Origin: Brachycybe producta
Lineage: Eukaryota; Arthropoda; Diplopoda; Playtdesmida; Andrognathidae
DNA length: 64,000 nucleotides
Direction of reading: 5' to 3'
Assembly: GCA_036925085.1 (NCBI GenBank)
Contig: JAUPFP010000083.1
Location: 262,731-326,730, forward strand
Made by a program: the position numbers and the translations under genes. The notes beneath the pieces were generated by a model, which saw nothing but the letters and a program-made list of their open reading frames with translations, had not been told where the DNA came from and made no database searches. Position 1 is the first letter of the stretch. Each line of letters begins with the position of its first letter. Of the stretch, positions 12,828 to 23,800 are shown piece after piece.

Positions 12828-14207
12828 CTCTTTTCCTTCAATTCTTTCTGCCCCCTCCATAAATTAAAATATGTATTTGCAGTGTGTGAAAAAAACTGAA
12901 TGCTAAGGAAAGCAGAAATACAAAGGAAATTTCTTTCTGACTTCTATTATTATTTTGTTTTTTGGCGCATGTGGGACCCCGGACCATATGTTTATTTTTC
13001 TAAATAGGGTAACAAAAGTGATGGTTTTAGGCCAATATTAACACTAGTTTCAATGAAAAACACGGGGTTGCTGCTTGTATATTTGTCTTAACTTTGATAT
13101 TTCTCATTTCTAAATAGTTCAATACAATAGTTCACTTCATATTATCAAAAAAAAAAATTAAACGTTACTTAAGCCAAAGGTAAAACTTAAAGCTAAACTT
13201 AAACTCTCCATAGACTTGCTATAGAGTTCTGTCTTGAGTCATTCTTTAAGCTTAACTTCATTTTAAGCAACGTTTTTCAATATATGGGGTGTAAGTTGGC
13301 CAATTTTTTCCCCATCTGCTGGTTGAAAGCTTTTTTTAATAATTAATTTTAATAATAAATACTTAATTTTAATAATTAAAATACAGTTTTTTAAAAGTAG
13401 ACATTTAAATTATTTGATACATTCCTGGTTAAATTAGTCTCGGATTTCTTAACTTTGTCAGGTACACCACAAATACACATTATCATGAGTTAATTAATTA
13501 TCCACACTTAATTAGAAACATGTAGACAATTTGTATTTGTACATTGCAAGTTTTGTAATCTTTAAGTTATTATTCTCTTAACTAATACTTTTTGCCTTAA
13601 TTATTTTTGCTCACTTTTAATTTTTCTTATTACTTCTAAGCTAAAGGTCTTTTTGTTTTATTTCTGTGTCACCTTAACTTTGTCTTCCTGTTTACTTTTA
13701 TGTAATTTGTTTTGTTTTCTAAAACTGCTAAAAAAAAGAATTCTTGTGGACCATCATTTTCTTCCAAACATATTAATTATTATTATTATAATTATCTAAA
13801 CATATTAATGTAAACTTTAATGTTTCGAAATTCAAACATAAATATTTGGGGGTCTTCTTGTATTTGATGTGTGGTTTTTATTATCATCATCATCAATATA
13901 TTATTTTAAAACTTTAACTAGTATTTTTTTTTACATACTATATTAAACGTTAAAGAAATGTGTTTTCGCCAGTTGTTTGGACTTAACTCACTTCATATTC
14001 TCAGATATTAATAGGTTTTTTTCTTTCTTTCTTGTATTAATTAGTCTATGCAAATTTTAGATGACTTTTTTTTTCGTTTTTGAAATAGATTATTATTAAT
14101 CAAAGGGGTTTGACTGTAGCATACACATTTTAAACAAAGTTGGTTTTTTGTTTATTTGGAGTTCTGTCTTCAACGAGAAAAACACAAAATCCTTTTATTC
14201 CTAAGAC
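12828..14207. other. AT-rich intergenic DNA
   Basis: Long A/T runs and short ATT or TTA repeats (for example around 13340-13380 and 13770-13790). No open frame with recognisable content and no repeat copy was found. Confidence 0.4.
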
Positions 14208-14516
14208 TAAGGGAAGAATCACACACTCATAAAAAACAACAGAAAATAGAAATAGAAATCAGCATATTTCTATAGTCCTTTGTAGTGTTTGCACTTGATA
14301 TATGTGCTCTTCTGTTAAATTCCTAACAAAGTAAACTTTTGTGGGATTTTGTGTGTTTGTGATTCTTCCCGAAGGGAAGGGAAGAATCACACACACACTG
14401 AATTTCACTTTGCAAGGTATTTACCTATATATATCTTTTGAGTGTAAAAGAACACAGAATTTTAAATTTCTAATTTTATTTTCTGGTGGTTTTTCAGCAT
14501 GTGTGATCCTTTCCTA
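14208..14516. mobile_element. Two adjacent MITE copies, TTAGGGAAGAATCACACA family (copies 2 and 3)
   Basis: Copy 2 spans about 14208-14371 and copy 3 about 14377-14516. They sit back to back: the right end of copy 2 (GTGATTCTTCCCGAAGGG) runs directly into the left end of copy 3 (AAGGGAAGAATCACACAC). Each has the same terminal inverted repeats as the copy at 12674, and copies 1 and 3 share internal sequence (TTTTTCAGCATGTGTGAT), showing common origin. Confidence 0.8.
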
Positions 14517-16131
14517 AGAAAAACACACTTGAGAATTCCTTTGGTTACAAATTTATTCTATGGACAATGAATTATGAATGACGAACAACAAACACAAACT
14601 CAAATTATATAAGCTATTTTCTCAAATCTTAAAAAATTTGACATTTTTGTTCAGATTGAATTGCTGCAAACAATCAATACTGTTCAGAGAGAATATTATA
14701 TTACGCTTCATATTATTTATATAGGTATTATTATTATTATTATTATAATTATTATTAGTTATTCTTTTTTTTATATTTACTGCCAATCTTTGCGTACACA
14801 TTTTGCATACATTTAGCTTTTTTTTCTGGGTTCTTTTGAATAATAAGTGTTTTAAATTTTTAAGATAACAAATAATGGCTAAAATTTAAAAATTATCTTT
14901 TTTTGAAAACAGTAAGTAGTTTATTATCAAATTACAGCAAATGGGTGGCCCTTTTATTTTATTAAGTAAAAAAAAAATACTAATTTTGTAACTTGTGATT
15001 AGTTTATGTGTGTATGTGGTCCACACCAATCACCTGATAAATTATTCAGTTTTTTTTTTGTGTGGTAAATTACAGAATTAACAGTGAAAACTTAAAATTA
15101 TTGGTATTATCTTATTAGTGATTTTTTTCTTAAAAGTAAATTATAAATTTGCTGTAATTTTTTTTTTTAAAGTTACAGTTGAGATTTAAATTTTATTGCA
15201 ACCTTTTTTTTAATTTATTTTTTACCGGTGTTACAAGAATTTGTTCCGAGTTTGTACTAAAATTAAACTAAACAGGTGTGGTTTTTTTTTGTTGCAATAG
15301 TAAAAGATGCATTATTATTGTTGTGTACAAATTTTGAATTAGAAGAAAAAGAACGCATTTTTGGCGCAAAATGACTTGAAATTGTATCAATGTAATATGA
15401 ATTGTTGAAAGAACGTTGGTGAGAAAAACAGAACTTTTTATCTTTTTTGTCAATTTGACAATTAAATATATTATTATAAATCCCATTAACAAACTAATTC
15501 TTATTTTTTTGGTCTTAATTATAGGTTTATTAATATTTTTTTGAGGTTTAATGAAAATATAGAGAAAAATTAATCAGACATCTTTTTAATCTTGAAAAAA
15601 GGTAAGGTTTTTGTTATTTTTATTTGCTATTTCTACTAATTATTGAATATATATTGTTTTTATATATGGCTAATAATTCTTATACACATTATTATATTAT
15701 TAGAATTTTATTTTGCAAAAAAAAAAAATCATGTTTGTGATTGCAAGAAGTGAATTCACAGGGTTGAAAGTTTTTTTTTTTTTAATGTAAAGTGTTTTTT
15801 TTTTGCGTAAAAATGAAAGAACAAAATATAAATAAGATATAAAAAAATGCTTTCAAGATTATAAATGAATTGCTATACATTTCTTTTTTTTTGGTCTGAA
15901 TTTTATCAGAGTGTAATTTAATTTAAGCAAAAAATATTCTCTTTTTTCCTTTCTGAACTTTTTGCCTCAAACAAACAAAAACAAAAAAGGACATGTGACT
16001 AAATTAGCTTGCTGTTTTGTACAAAAATTGCAATGTTTGTAATAAAATTCATTGAGGTTCGATCAGATTTATCCATAAATTTTATTTATGTAAAACATTT
16101 AGCTGTTTCGATAATACAAGCTACAATTTAG
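14517..16131. repeat. AT-rich intergenic DNA with ATT microsatellites
   Basis: An ATT/TAT simple repeat lies at about 14727-14760. The rest is A/T homopolymer-rich sequence with no gene signal. The dispersed repeat also seen at 164-365 starts at about 16132. Confidence 0.5.
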
Positions 16132-16551
16132 AGCTAGAACTGATATATATTTGTGGTCTTTCTTTCCAAATGTATTTCGAGACTATGGAATTTTTTTTCC
16201 AGCACATAATTCTGTTTTAGGACGAATTCAATTTAACGATGATGTCTAAACATGGTCTAAAATGACAATCATTTATGATTGGAAATGATTGCAGGTGTAC
16301 TGAGTTGAATTGAATTAAGTCCGACATCATAACTTCATAAGAAACATACCAAAAAAGACAAAACAAGGTTTGTTTTATATATGGATTCTATATACTTAAA
16401 CTTTGCAGCAAAGCTGGCTAACAACAGTGTGTTCTTTTGCAGTCTGTTAAAAATCTATCGGGATGGGTAAGTTTAAGAAAATAACCAGTAGGTGGTGGCA
16501 GCAGCATCTCCATTAATACACATTTTCTATATGAAACAGATATTAGAATGG

Positions 16552-16616
16552 TGCAATATCTGGTATAGTCGTTTATCATTTGTACACCATGTTAAATGGC
16601 TATACCAGATATTGCA
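16552..16616. repeat. Perfect 17-bp inverted repeat (hairpin)
   Basis: The arm at 16552-16568 (TGCAATATCTGGTATAG) is repeated exactly in reverse complement at 16600-16616, with a 31-nt loop between. No larger element boundary is evident around it. Confidence 0.85.
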
Positions 16617-17075
16617 TCGTGCTGATTTTCTTCATGCCGATAGTCAGCAGTATTTTCTTTTTGGCTCCGATTTTCTGTTAGAGAGAAAGAGATACAATAG
16701 AGCGTCAATTATCGGAATGTGGGTTATCAGAACCGTAGATTATCGGAACCATTTTTTTTTTAAACTTTTTCTTATGGAAGTACATGTACTACTTATTGCA
16801 CCTCCGCTGGAAGAGTGGCACAACTAAAAAAAACACATTTTTGAGAAAATGAGTTTAAAGTTGCATTTTTTTTTCCTATCTCAATCTATTGTAGGAGAGC
16901 CAAATAAACCGATATTGTGAATAGTTAAAACAGTTTTTGCACTTGAAAAGCTCAGCAAAGTAAGCCATGAACTTTGAGCTTTTGAACTGATTTTCTCCAT
17001 AAAAAGTGGGTTTTTGAATTGTGCCACTGAATCTTCCAGCTGAGGTGCAATAATATGGAAATAAAAAAAAATTGT

Positions 17076-17215
17076 GGGTCACTACAGCTACCAAAAAATA
17101 TATAGACCTTTTGTTCATCAAAAGGGTCACTACAGCTACCAAAAAATAGGGGGACAAAATATAGAACTTTTTTATCACTTTCTCGTCACTACAGCTAAAA
17201 AAATAACCCTTTCTC
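17076..17215. repeat. Left arm of a fold-back structure, GTCACTACAGCTACC repeats
   Basis: Three copies of GTCACTACAGCTA lie at about 17078, 17126 and 17186. One copy is followed by TATATAGACCTTTT and TCATCAAAAGGG, which reappears in reverse complement in the right arm near 17565-17600. Together the arms enclose the decamer array. Confidence 0.7.
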
Positions 17216-17500
17216 CCTAACCTAACCGAACCTTACCTAATGAAACCTTACCGAACCTAATCTTAACGATCCTAACCAAAGAGTACCGATACTAACTGAA
17301 CCGAACCTAACCGATCCTAACCGATCCTAACCGATCCTAACCGAACCTAACCGAACCTAACCGATCCTAACCGAACCTAACCGAACCTTACCGATCCTAA
17401 CCGAACCTTACCGATCCTAACCGAACCTTACCGATCCTAACCGAACCTTACCGAACATAATGAAACTTAACTGAACCGAATGTAATCTAAACTAAACGTA
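17216..17500. repeat. Decamer satellite (CCTAACCGAA)n
   Basis: About 28 tandem units of a 10-bp motif CCTAACCGAA with a frequent A/T variant (CCGATCCTAA) and a CCTTACCGAA variant. Edges are more degenerate than the centre. The reverse complement is TTCGGTTAGG, so each unit contains TTAGG, the arthropod telomere pentamer. That could be chance, given how simple the motif is. Confidence 0.85.
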
Positions 17501-17519
17501 TTGATAAATAGAATGGCCT

Positions 17520-17675
17520 ATATTTTTTGGTAGCTGTAGTGACCCTTGGTAGCTGTAGTGACCCTTTTGATGAAAAAAAGGTCTATATATTTTTTTGGTA
17601 GCTGTAGTGACCCTGGTAGCTGTAGTGAGCCTAGTAGCTGTAGTGACCCAGTTAGCTGTAGTGAGCCAGTCCCGT
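17520..17675. repeat. Right arm, tandem GTAGCTGTAGTGACCC repeats
   Basis: Six copies of a 16-bp motif GTAGCTGTAGTGACCC (with GAGCC variants) lie at about 17528-17670. They are the reverse complement of the motif in the left arm. The apparent open frames here encode only a VAVVT-type repeat and are not genes. Confidence 0.8.
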
Positions 17676-18168
17676 TTTTTTTTACTTTTCTCCACTTATT
17701 TTTATTGGGAGTTCGATTATATGAACTTTGGATTATTGAAATTATGCATGTTCGACATTAGTGGCTTAAGTGGCCTGTAGAAATAGAAAAAAAATAAATC
17801 ATTTTCTTTCAAATAATGCCGAACTTATACGACCCCCCCTTTTGTAGATTAGTTACATAGGTTAACTTTATATTAAAATATAATTAAAGATATCTTAGAG
17901 AAAAATGAAAAAAAAAACGTAACATGAAAATTATTCTAGATTCAAAAATGGTACCGTAAATTTTATTTTTATTATTCTTCCTAAAACATAGTTTTACAAT
18001 GTATATTTCTCAAATTAAATTTTATTCGCAGTATATTTAACACCAATAATTATAATTAAAACATACCACGTAAATACATGTATCGACACTTCCGGCGAGA
18101 TAAGTGGCGCCGTGTAATGCTCCTCAATGATTTTCATCTTCGTGAAAAAAATCATTTTATAATGATTT

Positions 18169-18945
18169 TGTGACGTGACTGGCCCTTTGGCGCCGCTGTT
18201 TCTCGAACTTCATTGACGTTGTTCCCTCTGAATCGGTGGTGCCGGGGTCGACTCTCTTGTCGACTGCTGTGGGCCAGCCTCTGTTGTACCTCTGGGGGTT
18301 GATTTAACCGGGCGCGACATTTACTTGCCTTGCCTGGTAACGGCCCACAAAAAGACCGTCTTTCCTAGGGATCTTTGGATATAGGGCTTGACGATGCCGA
18401 AGTCACTCTAGTCCTTTTCGTTGAGTTGCTGGAGGCTCCAGGCATAGGGACTCAGGCTGTGTCTGAGTGCCTTCTGCTGGATACTCCTCTATTTTAGGAG
18501 TACAGAAACCCAATATAGTTCAAATACACAACACTTACACAGGTTTATGTATAATAAGATAACTCTTTACTGGCTCTTTGTTACATTCTTGTTAACACTC
18601 TTTACTGTCTAGAACTGAACTTATCCGTTCTCACTCTAAACTCTGACTGTCCTCACACTTAAGTCTCAAGCTCACTTGTCCGGTCTCCTGGGAGGGGCAA
18701 CTGTCACCTCAGGGCTTAATGATTGACCAACTGGGCCAATCATTGCCCTGGGCCCGGGATACTAAATCATAAGGAGAAATATTTTTGGGACTTATTCCCA
18801 ATTTTTTCACGGTCGGACTTGGTTCCACGAATTCTCTAGAATTCGGGCTACCCAAGTCTGAACACCTGTGCACCAAGGGGTGCCATACTGTCAAGACTAA
18901 ATTCTGACTTAAGTGTTTCACCTTCTGTTTCTACAGGGTGTCACA
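18169..18945 (-). mobile_element. Solo LTR, copy 1 (reverse orientation)
   Basis: On the minus strand it starts TGTGACACCCTGTAG and ends with GTCACA, so it has the TG...CA ends and a TGTGAC/GTCACA terminal inverted repeat of an LTR. It aligns along most of its length with the copy at 35056-35920 in opposite orientation; it is shorter because of internal deletions. ATTT adjoins both ends (18165-18168, 18946-18949), compatible with a short target duplication. No internal retroelement sequence is present beside it. Confidence 0.75.
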
Positions 18946-19097
18946 ATTTCAAATTCCCAAAAATCATTTTTTTTTTTAAATTAGTTCAAAACTCAAATTA
19001 AGGTATTTTCAAACTATCTTAATAAGTTTATTAAAAAAAAAATTCAACACGCAATACTCTCGCATCATCAATTAATTATCAATTCACTCTTCTACTT

Positions 19098-19117
19098 TTC
19101 AGAGTGGAAAAATGATG

Positions 19118-19177
<60 letters not shown>

Positions 19178-19200
19178 ATCATCATTTTTCCCACTCTGAA
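19098..19200. repeat. AT microsatellite in the loop of an inverted repeat
   Basis: About 24 TA units (19123-19172) are flanked by inverted arms TTCAGAGTGGAAAAATGATG (19098-) and the complementary sequence ending at 19200. The whole unit can form a hairpin. The open frame that reads IYIYIY through it is an artefact of the repeat. Confidence 0.9.
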
Positions 19201-19947
19201 ATTTAAAATACAGTACATTTTACATACAGAACAAAAACAATATGAAACAATTACGAGCATAGTTTGAAGAAACGTGCCATTTATAATTACAAATGAATTA
19301 TTCATTTTATTATTAATAGTTTACAATGACATGCATTAATTTTTTTATTAATAATCCTCATTATTAATTAAAATGTGGTCATTTCCAAATTGTACTTTTA
19401 ATTTATGACTGCTCAAGTAAGTAATATCTCATTTTCTAGAGCTAATAATAAAATATGCTAACTTAACACATTATAAATTATGAAGTCTCAATTTTTCTTA
19501 ATTTTTTTTGAAAAATCATGGGATTTAAATCGCGATTTAAAATTGTTCATTTAAATCACCATCCACCCTGCTAGTTTAAAAAATATTTTCAAGTTTTTCT
19601 TGGTTGTTTATAAATTGTATGGAGGAAAAAACATAATTAGTAATTTTAGTAAAGTTTTAATCTCTTAATATTGTGTTGGAATGGTATAATATTGTTTTAG
19701 TTTTAGGCAATATGTTGTTTTCAAACAAACATTTGTAGTACCGCAGGACTTACATATTTTTGTGTGTATTTGGACACATGATTGTGCACTTGCAATTTCA
19801 AAATGTGCACTTGGACAATGAAAAGTCTGCACCCAGAAAAATTAAATAATTATTAATTAGTTAGATTTTATGCTCATTTTGAAATATTTATTGTCGTTAC
19901 TTAATGTTGGATGTAAGTTGGATGTTGTAATGTAGTTCTTGATGTGT
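19201..19947. other. AT-rich intergenic DNA
   Basis: There is no gene signal. A short segment near 19510-19560 contains an ATCGCGATTTAAAT-like inverted motif. Confidence 0.35.
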
Positions 19948-20511
19948 GCAGTTCCTCTAGAGCGCATGCGCCTGGCAACCAGTGTGCGGCCGGCGTCTAT
20001 ACTGCTCAGAGAGCAGTACGGAGGCAGACGCAGTGGAAAAAGTTGTCTTTTTGCCGATTTTTTTTTGTGCTTATTGTAGTTGTTTTGTGGGTGTGTTTAC
20101 GTGTCGGAAAATGCAAGTTGACAATTAACTGATGCTACTAGCATCAGGAGACTCTCCTTTTCCTTGCCTGCCAGATGCAAAACGTGTAGGTTTAGCCACC
20201 CCTAGGATTCTTCCGGCGCGTCTGCAGCTGCGTCTGAAGTCTCTTGCGTCCATAGCCGCGTTTGCGTCGCCCACGTGATTCCTCTGGTGCATCTTGCAGT
20301 CAAGGAAAAGGAGTCTCCTGATGCTAGTATCATCAGTCAATTGTCATCTTGCATTTTCCGACATAGACTCTAATAAAACAACTACAACAAGCACAAAGAA
20401 ACTCGGCAAAAAGACCCTTTTTCCACTGCGTCTACGTATGTGCTGCTCTCCAGCAGTATGACGCCGGCTACACACTCTGGTTGTCAGACGCAGACGCACC
20501 AGAAGAACTGC
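19948..20511. mobile_element. GACGC-rich fold-back element
   Basis: Long inverted repeats of about 200 bp face each other: left about 19948-20165, right about 20295-20511. Matching pieces include GCAGTTCYTCT at the ends, GACGCAGTGGAAAAAG, GGAAAATGCAAG and GATGCTAGYA. The central about 130 bp is richer in GC and CGTCTG motifs than the surroundings. The open frames in it are not conserved in any recognisable family. A further GCAGACGCCGTCTGC palindrome lies just outside, at about 20550. Superfamily unknown. Confidence 0.7.
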
Positions 20512-20825
20512 TCAGATAAAGAAGTAATGAAAGGAGTCCGGTTGCAGGACGCAGACGCCGTCTGCAGACGGGCCGGAAGAGTCACACCTTTAGTTAGTCA
20601 CATCGAGGAGTCAAATAGATTAAGTTCAAACAGAATGTGAGAAATCCATAGTTTTCTTTCTTCTTTCAACGAAGTAAAAAAAAGTCAGATAATTCAATTA
20701 CAATTAGCAATTATAATCAATTAATCATAAATTAAAATTGGGCGTGCACTTAGAAAAATTTCTTACAACAAGCCGTATAATACCGGTACAAGTACAGTAA
20801 GTGAAGAAAAGACAAAATATACAAT

Positions 20826-23800
20826 TTACACAATATGTTCTTCCTCATTTTCTCCGTCAATTTTATAGGTTCGTTCCGGCAAAGCAAAATATAATTTCTG
20901 CCAGAAGAGATTGTCTCCCCAACACAAGTAAGTGTTCGTCCTCATGTACAACCTAATTGCAGGATCTAATTGTTGAGGAAGTTTGCCGAGAATGATGACG
21001 ATGACTCGGTTGCGACGATCTTGAAGCATCTGTGCGTGAGCGGTTCGAAACTCGAAACGACACCATTCGCTCCGAACAAAGTTTCGCGACAAGATCAGAA
21101 TCGTTCTTCGGCTCTTATCGATCGCATTGAAGATACTTTCGTTGATGAAGGCTCCGATCGGAAAATCACGATGATGTACACATACCTTGTAGGGATTATC
21201 TATGCCTTCGAGACCCGGAAGGAACTGACGTACGACGAACTCTTCGTCTAAACTACTGTAAGACACGAACGCGTCGTACAACTTGTTGCGTTCTTCTTTT
21301 TCAACGCCGTGAAACAGCCGAACGCCATATCGAGAATAGATCAGAACTTGCATTTCGCGCCGGTAAATGAACACTAGAACGGTGACAACGACTAGAAACA
21401 CCAATGCGCCTACTAAAGAGGCCACTTGATGTTCATTTAACACTCCTATCGTGGTGCCGTTGAAACACTGCGGGTCGTTGAATGCAATGTAGGAGATATT
21501 TTGGCCGTTTTCGGTCACGCAGTAAATCTGGTCGCTGTTTTTTAACGTACGAGCGACATTTCTCATCCAACCGATATACGAAGTGGCGTAATCGCAATCG
21601 CAGCTCCAGGGATTGTTGTAAAGTCCAATACTGGACAACGAATGTAACTTTTTTAGTGTCCACACCGGAAAATAGTGAAGTTTGTTATCGTTCAAGTAGA
21701 GTTTCTCGAGAGAGCGGAGTGAACTGAACAGTCGGTCACTCAGATTGGACAGTAGATTACGAGACAGATCTAACTCGATTAATTTGTTTAGATCTTTGAA
21801 CAAATCCGACGGGAGGCTTCGTAGCTGATTCGATTGCAGGAAAAGACTCTCGAGGGTGTCCATGTGTTCGAAGGAACCGTCCTCGATGAACGTGAGACCA
21901 CTGTCGTTCAGATGAATCTCTCGAATGAAGCTGGAATGTGGTAAGTCTCCTTTTCTTATGCGTGTGATATTGTTCTCGTCTAGAAATATTGACTGCATTG
22001 CAGGATGAATTTCTATCGGAATGTTTGACAAGTTCTTTCCAGTACAGTCCACGATGATCTTTTTCCAGTCCGATCCTCTGTAGCACGAGCACTCTTTAGG
22101 GCACACGTGTTTGCAGATGGTGTCATTCAAGGAGTGATAAGTGACGCATTGCTTCTTATCATTAGTATTAAATGTACACATGTAGTCTTCGCTACTGTCG
22201 GCTCTAAATAGCGGAATGATTGCGTCACGGTTACGATGGTACACTCGTTGACATTTTAACTTTATCGCGTCTTCTATAACGTATACACTGTGTTTTCCGT
22301 TAAGAATTTCTGACAGCCAATGAAAGTGACAGTCGCAAGAGAAAGGGTTTTGCGATAATTCCATTTTCACCTTTCGGTTAGGATTAGAATATTCACGTGA
22401 AACCCTATCGAAGTCTGGTGGCAACAAGCGAAGACTCTGTAGTCTATTGTTGTCTAGTGACACTTGTGCCAGTCTGGTCGTCAAGACAAATGCTTTCTCA
22501 TCTATGGCTGTTAAAAAGAGATTAAGAATTATTTTTAACTTCGGACATGAAATTCGTAATAATACAGTGGAAACCGCTTAAAGTGGCTGAATAGGTATTT
22601 GTTTTGTTTTTGTCCCCTTGGATGCTGCCACTGCAGTGGCTAATGCTAAGCTCCATATACATGTAGATGTTTTTGTAAAATTTGAACGTTTTTTTAGTAA
22701 CAACGTTATGGAAAAATTCAAATTGTTTTCAAAACTAGAATGGTAAGAGATTATGTTAAAACATTTTTCATGGCAACATCTTAAAAAATAAACATTTTAT
22801 AGTTCAGTATGAAATGACACATTTTTAGGTTTTTCCATTGACATTTCATGAAAAACAATTTTTCGCCTTTTTCAAACTTTTATAAAAAGTTTATTTTGAA
22901 ACATAATCATCATGAAAAAACTTCCAATTTTTCGCAACGTTTCTTGTGAAAAACGTTTGCTTGAAAAAATATAAATTTTCTCAAAACTGCGGTTGGGGGA
23001 GGGGAAGAAACATTGTGGTCAGCCACCGTAACCTGTTTGCCAACACTGTTGTAATTCTATTTTTGTTTACTTGTTATGTGATTGTGACTCAAAATGATTC
23101 TTTCAGTCATAGTTGGAAAATTTTCCGATTTAATATGTTTCAACAGGTTGTGGCTCAAGTCGAGGTTCTTAGGTTCGTTTACAACAGATCCTAATTCATA
23201 TAGTTCTTCGATGAGATTGTAACTAAGGTTCAGACTTTCTAGTGCATACGGCCACCACAAGTAACGAAATTCTGGTATTCGGTTATGGCAAAGATTTAAA
23301 TTTTTGAGATTTGATAAAGAAACGAACAAGTGAGCTTCTCCATCATAATAAATGTTGTCTGTGAAGTTGATGTAGTTATGTTCGAGCTGCAACGATTTCA
23401 AATTATGGAGTCCCTCGAAAGTAAAGTTTCCTAACGATGTTATTTGATTATAAGCCAAATTGAGTAATGTCAATGAAGTTAAGCTTTGAAATGTGAAATC
23501 TTGAAGTACTTTGATGTTATTCCGATCCAAATGTAGCTCTTCTAGTCCTAGCATGTTGGCGAATGTTGTTGGATTAAGCGTTGCTATTCTGTTGTTCGTT
23601 AAACACAGAGTTAAAGTTAGATTTAACGAACTCGGAATGTTTCTCAGTCGATTGTTACGAAAGTAAAGCCGATCGAGATTCGGAACTTTATCGAATGTGT
23701 TTTCGGAAACACTTTCTATCAGGTTGTCGTCCAGATTTAAATAACTGAGTTGTGATAATCCGCTAAATGTGTCTGATTCCAGTCTCAACAAACGATTTTT

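Larger units (their letters stand above)
16690..17775. mobile_element. Pogo/Tigger-like remnant hosting nested fold-back repeats
   Basis: The left flank has repeated ATTATCGGAA-type motifs (16705-16752), and the right flank has GTTCGATTATATGAAC and GGATTATTGAA (17712-17740). These resemble the subterminal 'ATTATCCGAA' repeats of pogo/Tigger elements. The interior is occupied by two inverted-repeat structures and the decamer array listed separately. An imperfect 30-bp inverted pair lies at 16796-16825 and 17021-17050 (GCACCTC / GAGGTGC with GCTGGAAG / CTTCCAGC). Superfamily assignment is tentative. Confidence 0.4.

Noticed and set aside
17216-17500. Decamer array as an interstitial telomere
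   Set aside because: The unit is CCTAACCGAA rather than pure CCTAA or CCCTAA, and it sits within an inverted-repeat element, so a telomere origin is not supported.
17216-17675. CRISPR-like direct repeats
   Set aside because: Repeats are contiguous or nearly so with no unique spacers of constant length, and the genome is eukaryotic.
17546-17780. Frames encoding VAVVT / GSCSDP repeats
   Set aside because: Translation of the 16-bp tandem repeat GTAGCTGTAGTGACCC; not a gene.
19099-19305. Minus-strand frame reading IYIYIY
   Set aside because: It is produced by the TA microsatellite in the hairpin loop.
20970-21251. Plus-strand open frame conserved opposite the TIR region in all four Toll genes (also at 28496, 39552, 46227)
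   Set aside because: It is the antisense shadow of the highly conserved TIR coding sequence; its persistence follows from TIR conservation, with no splice or start support.
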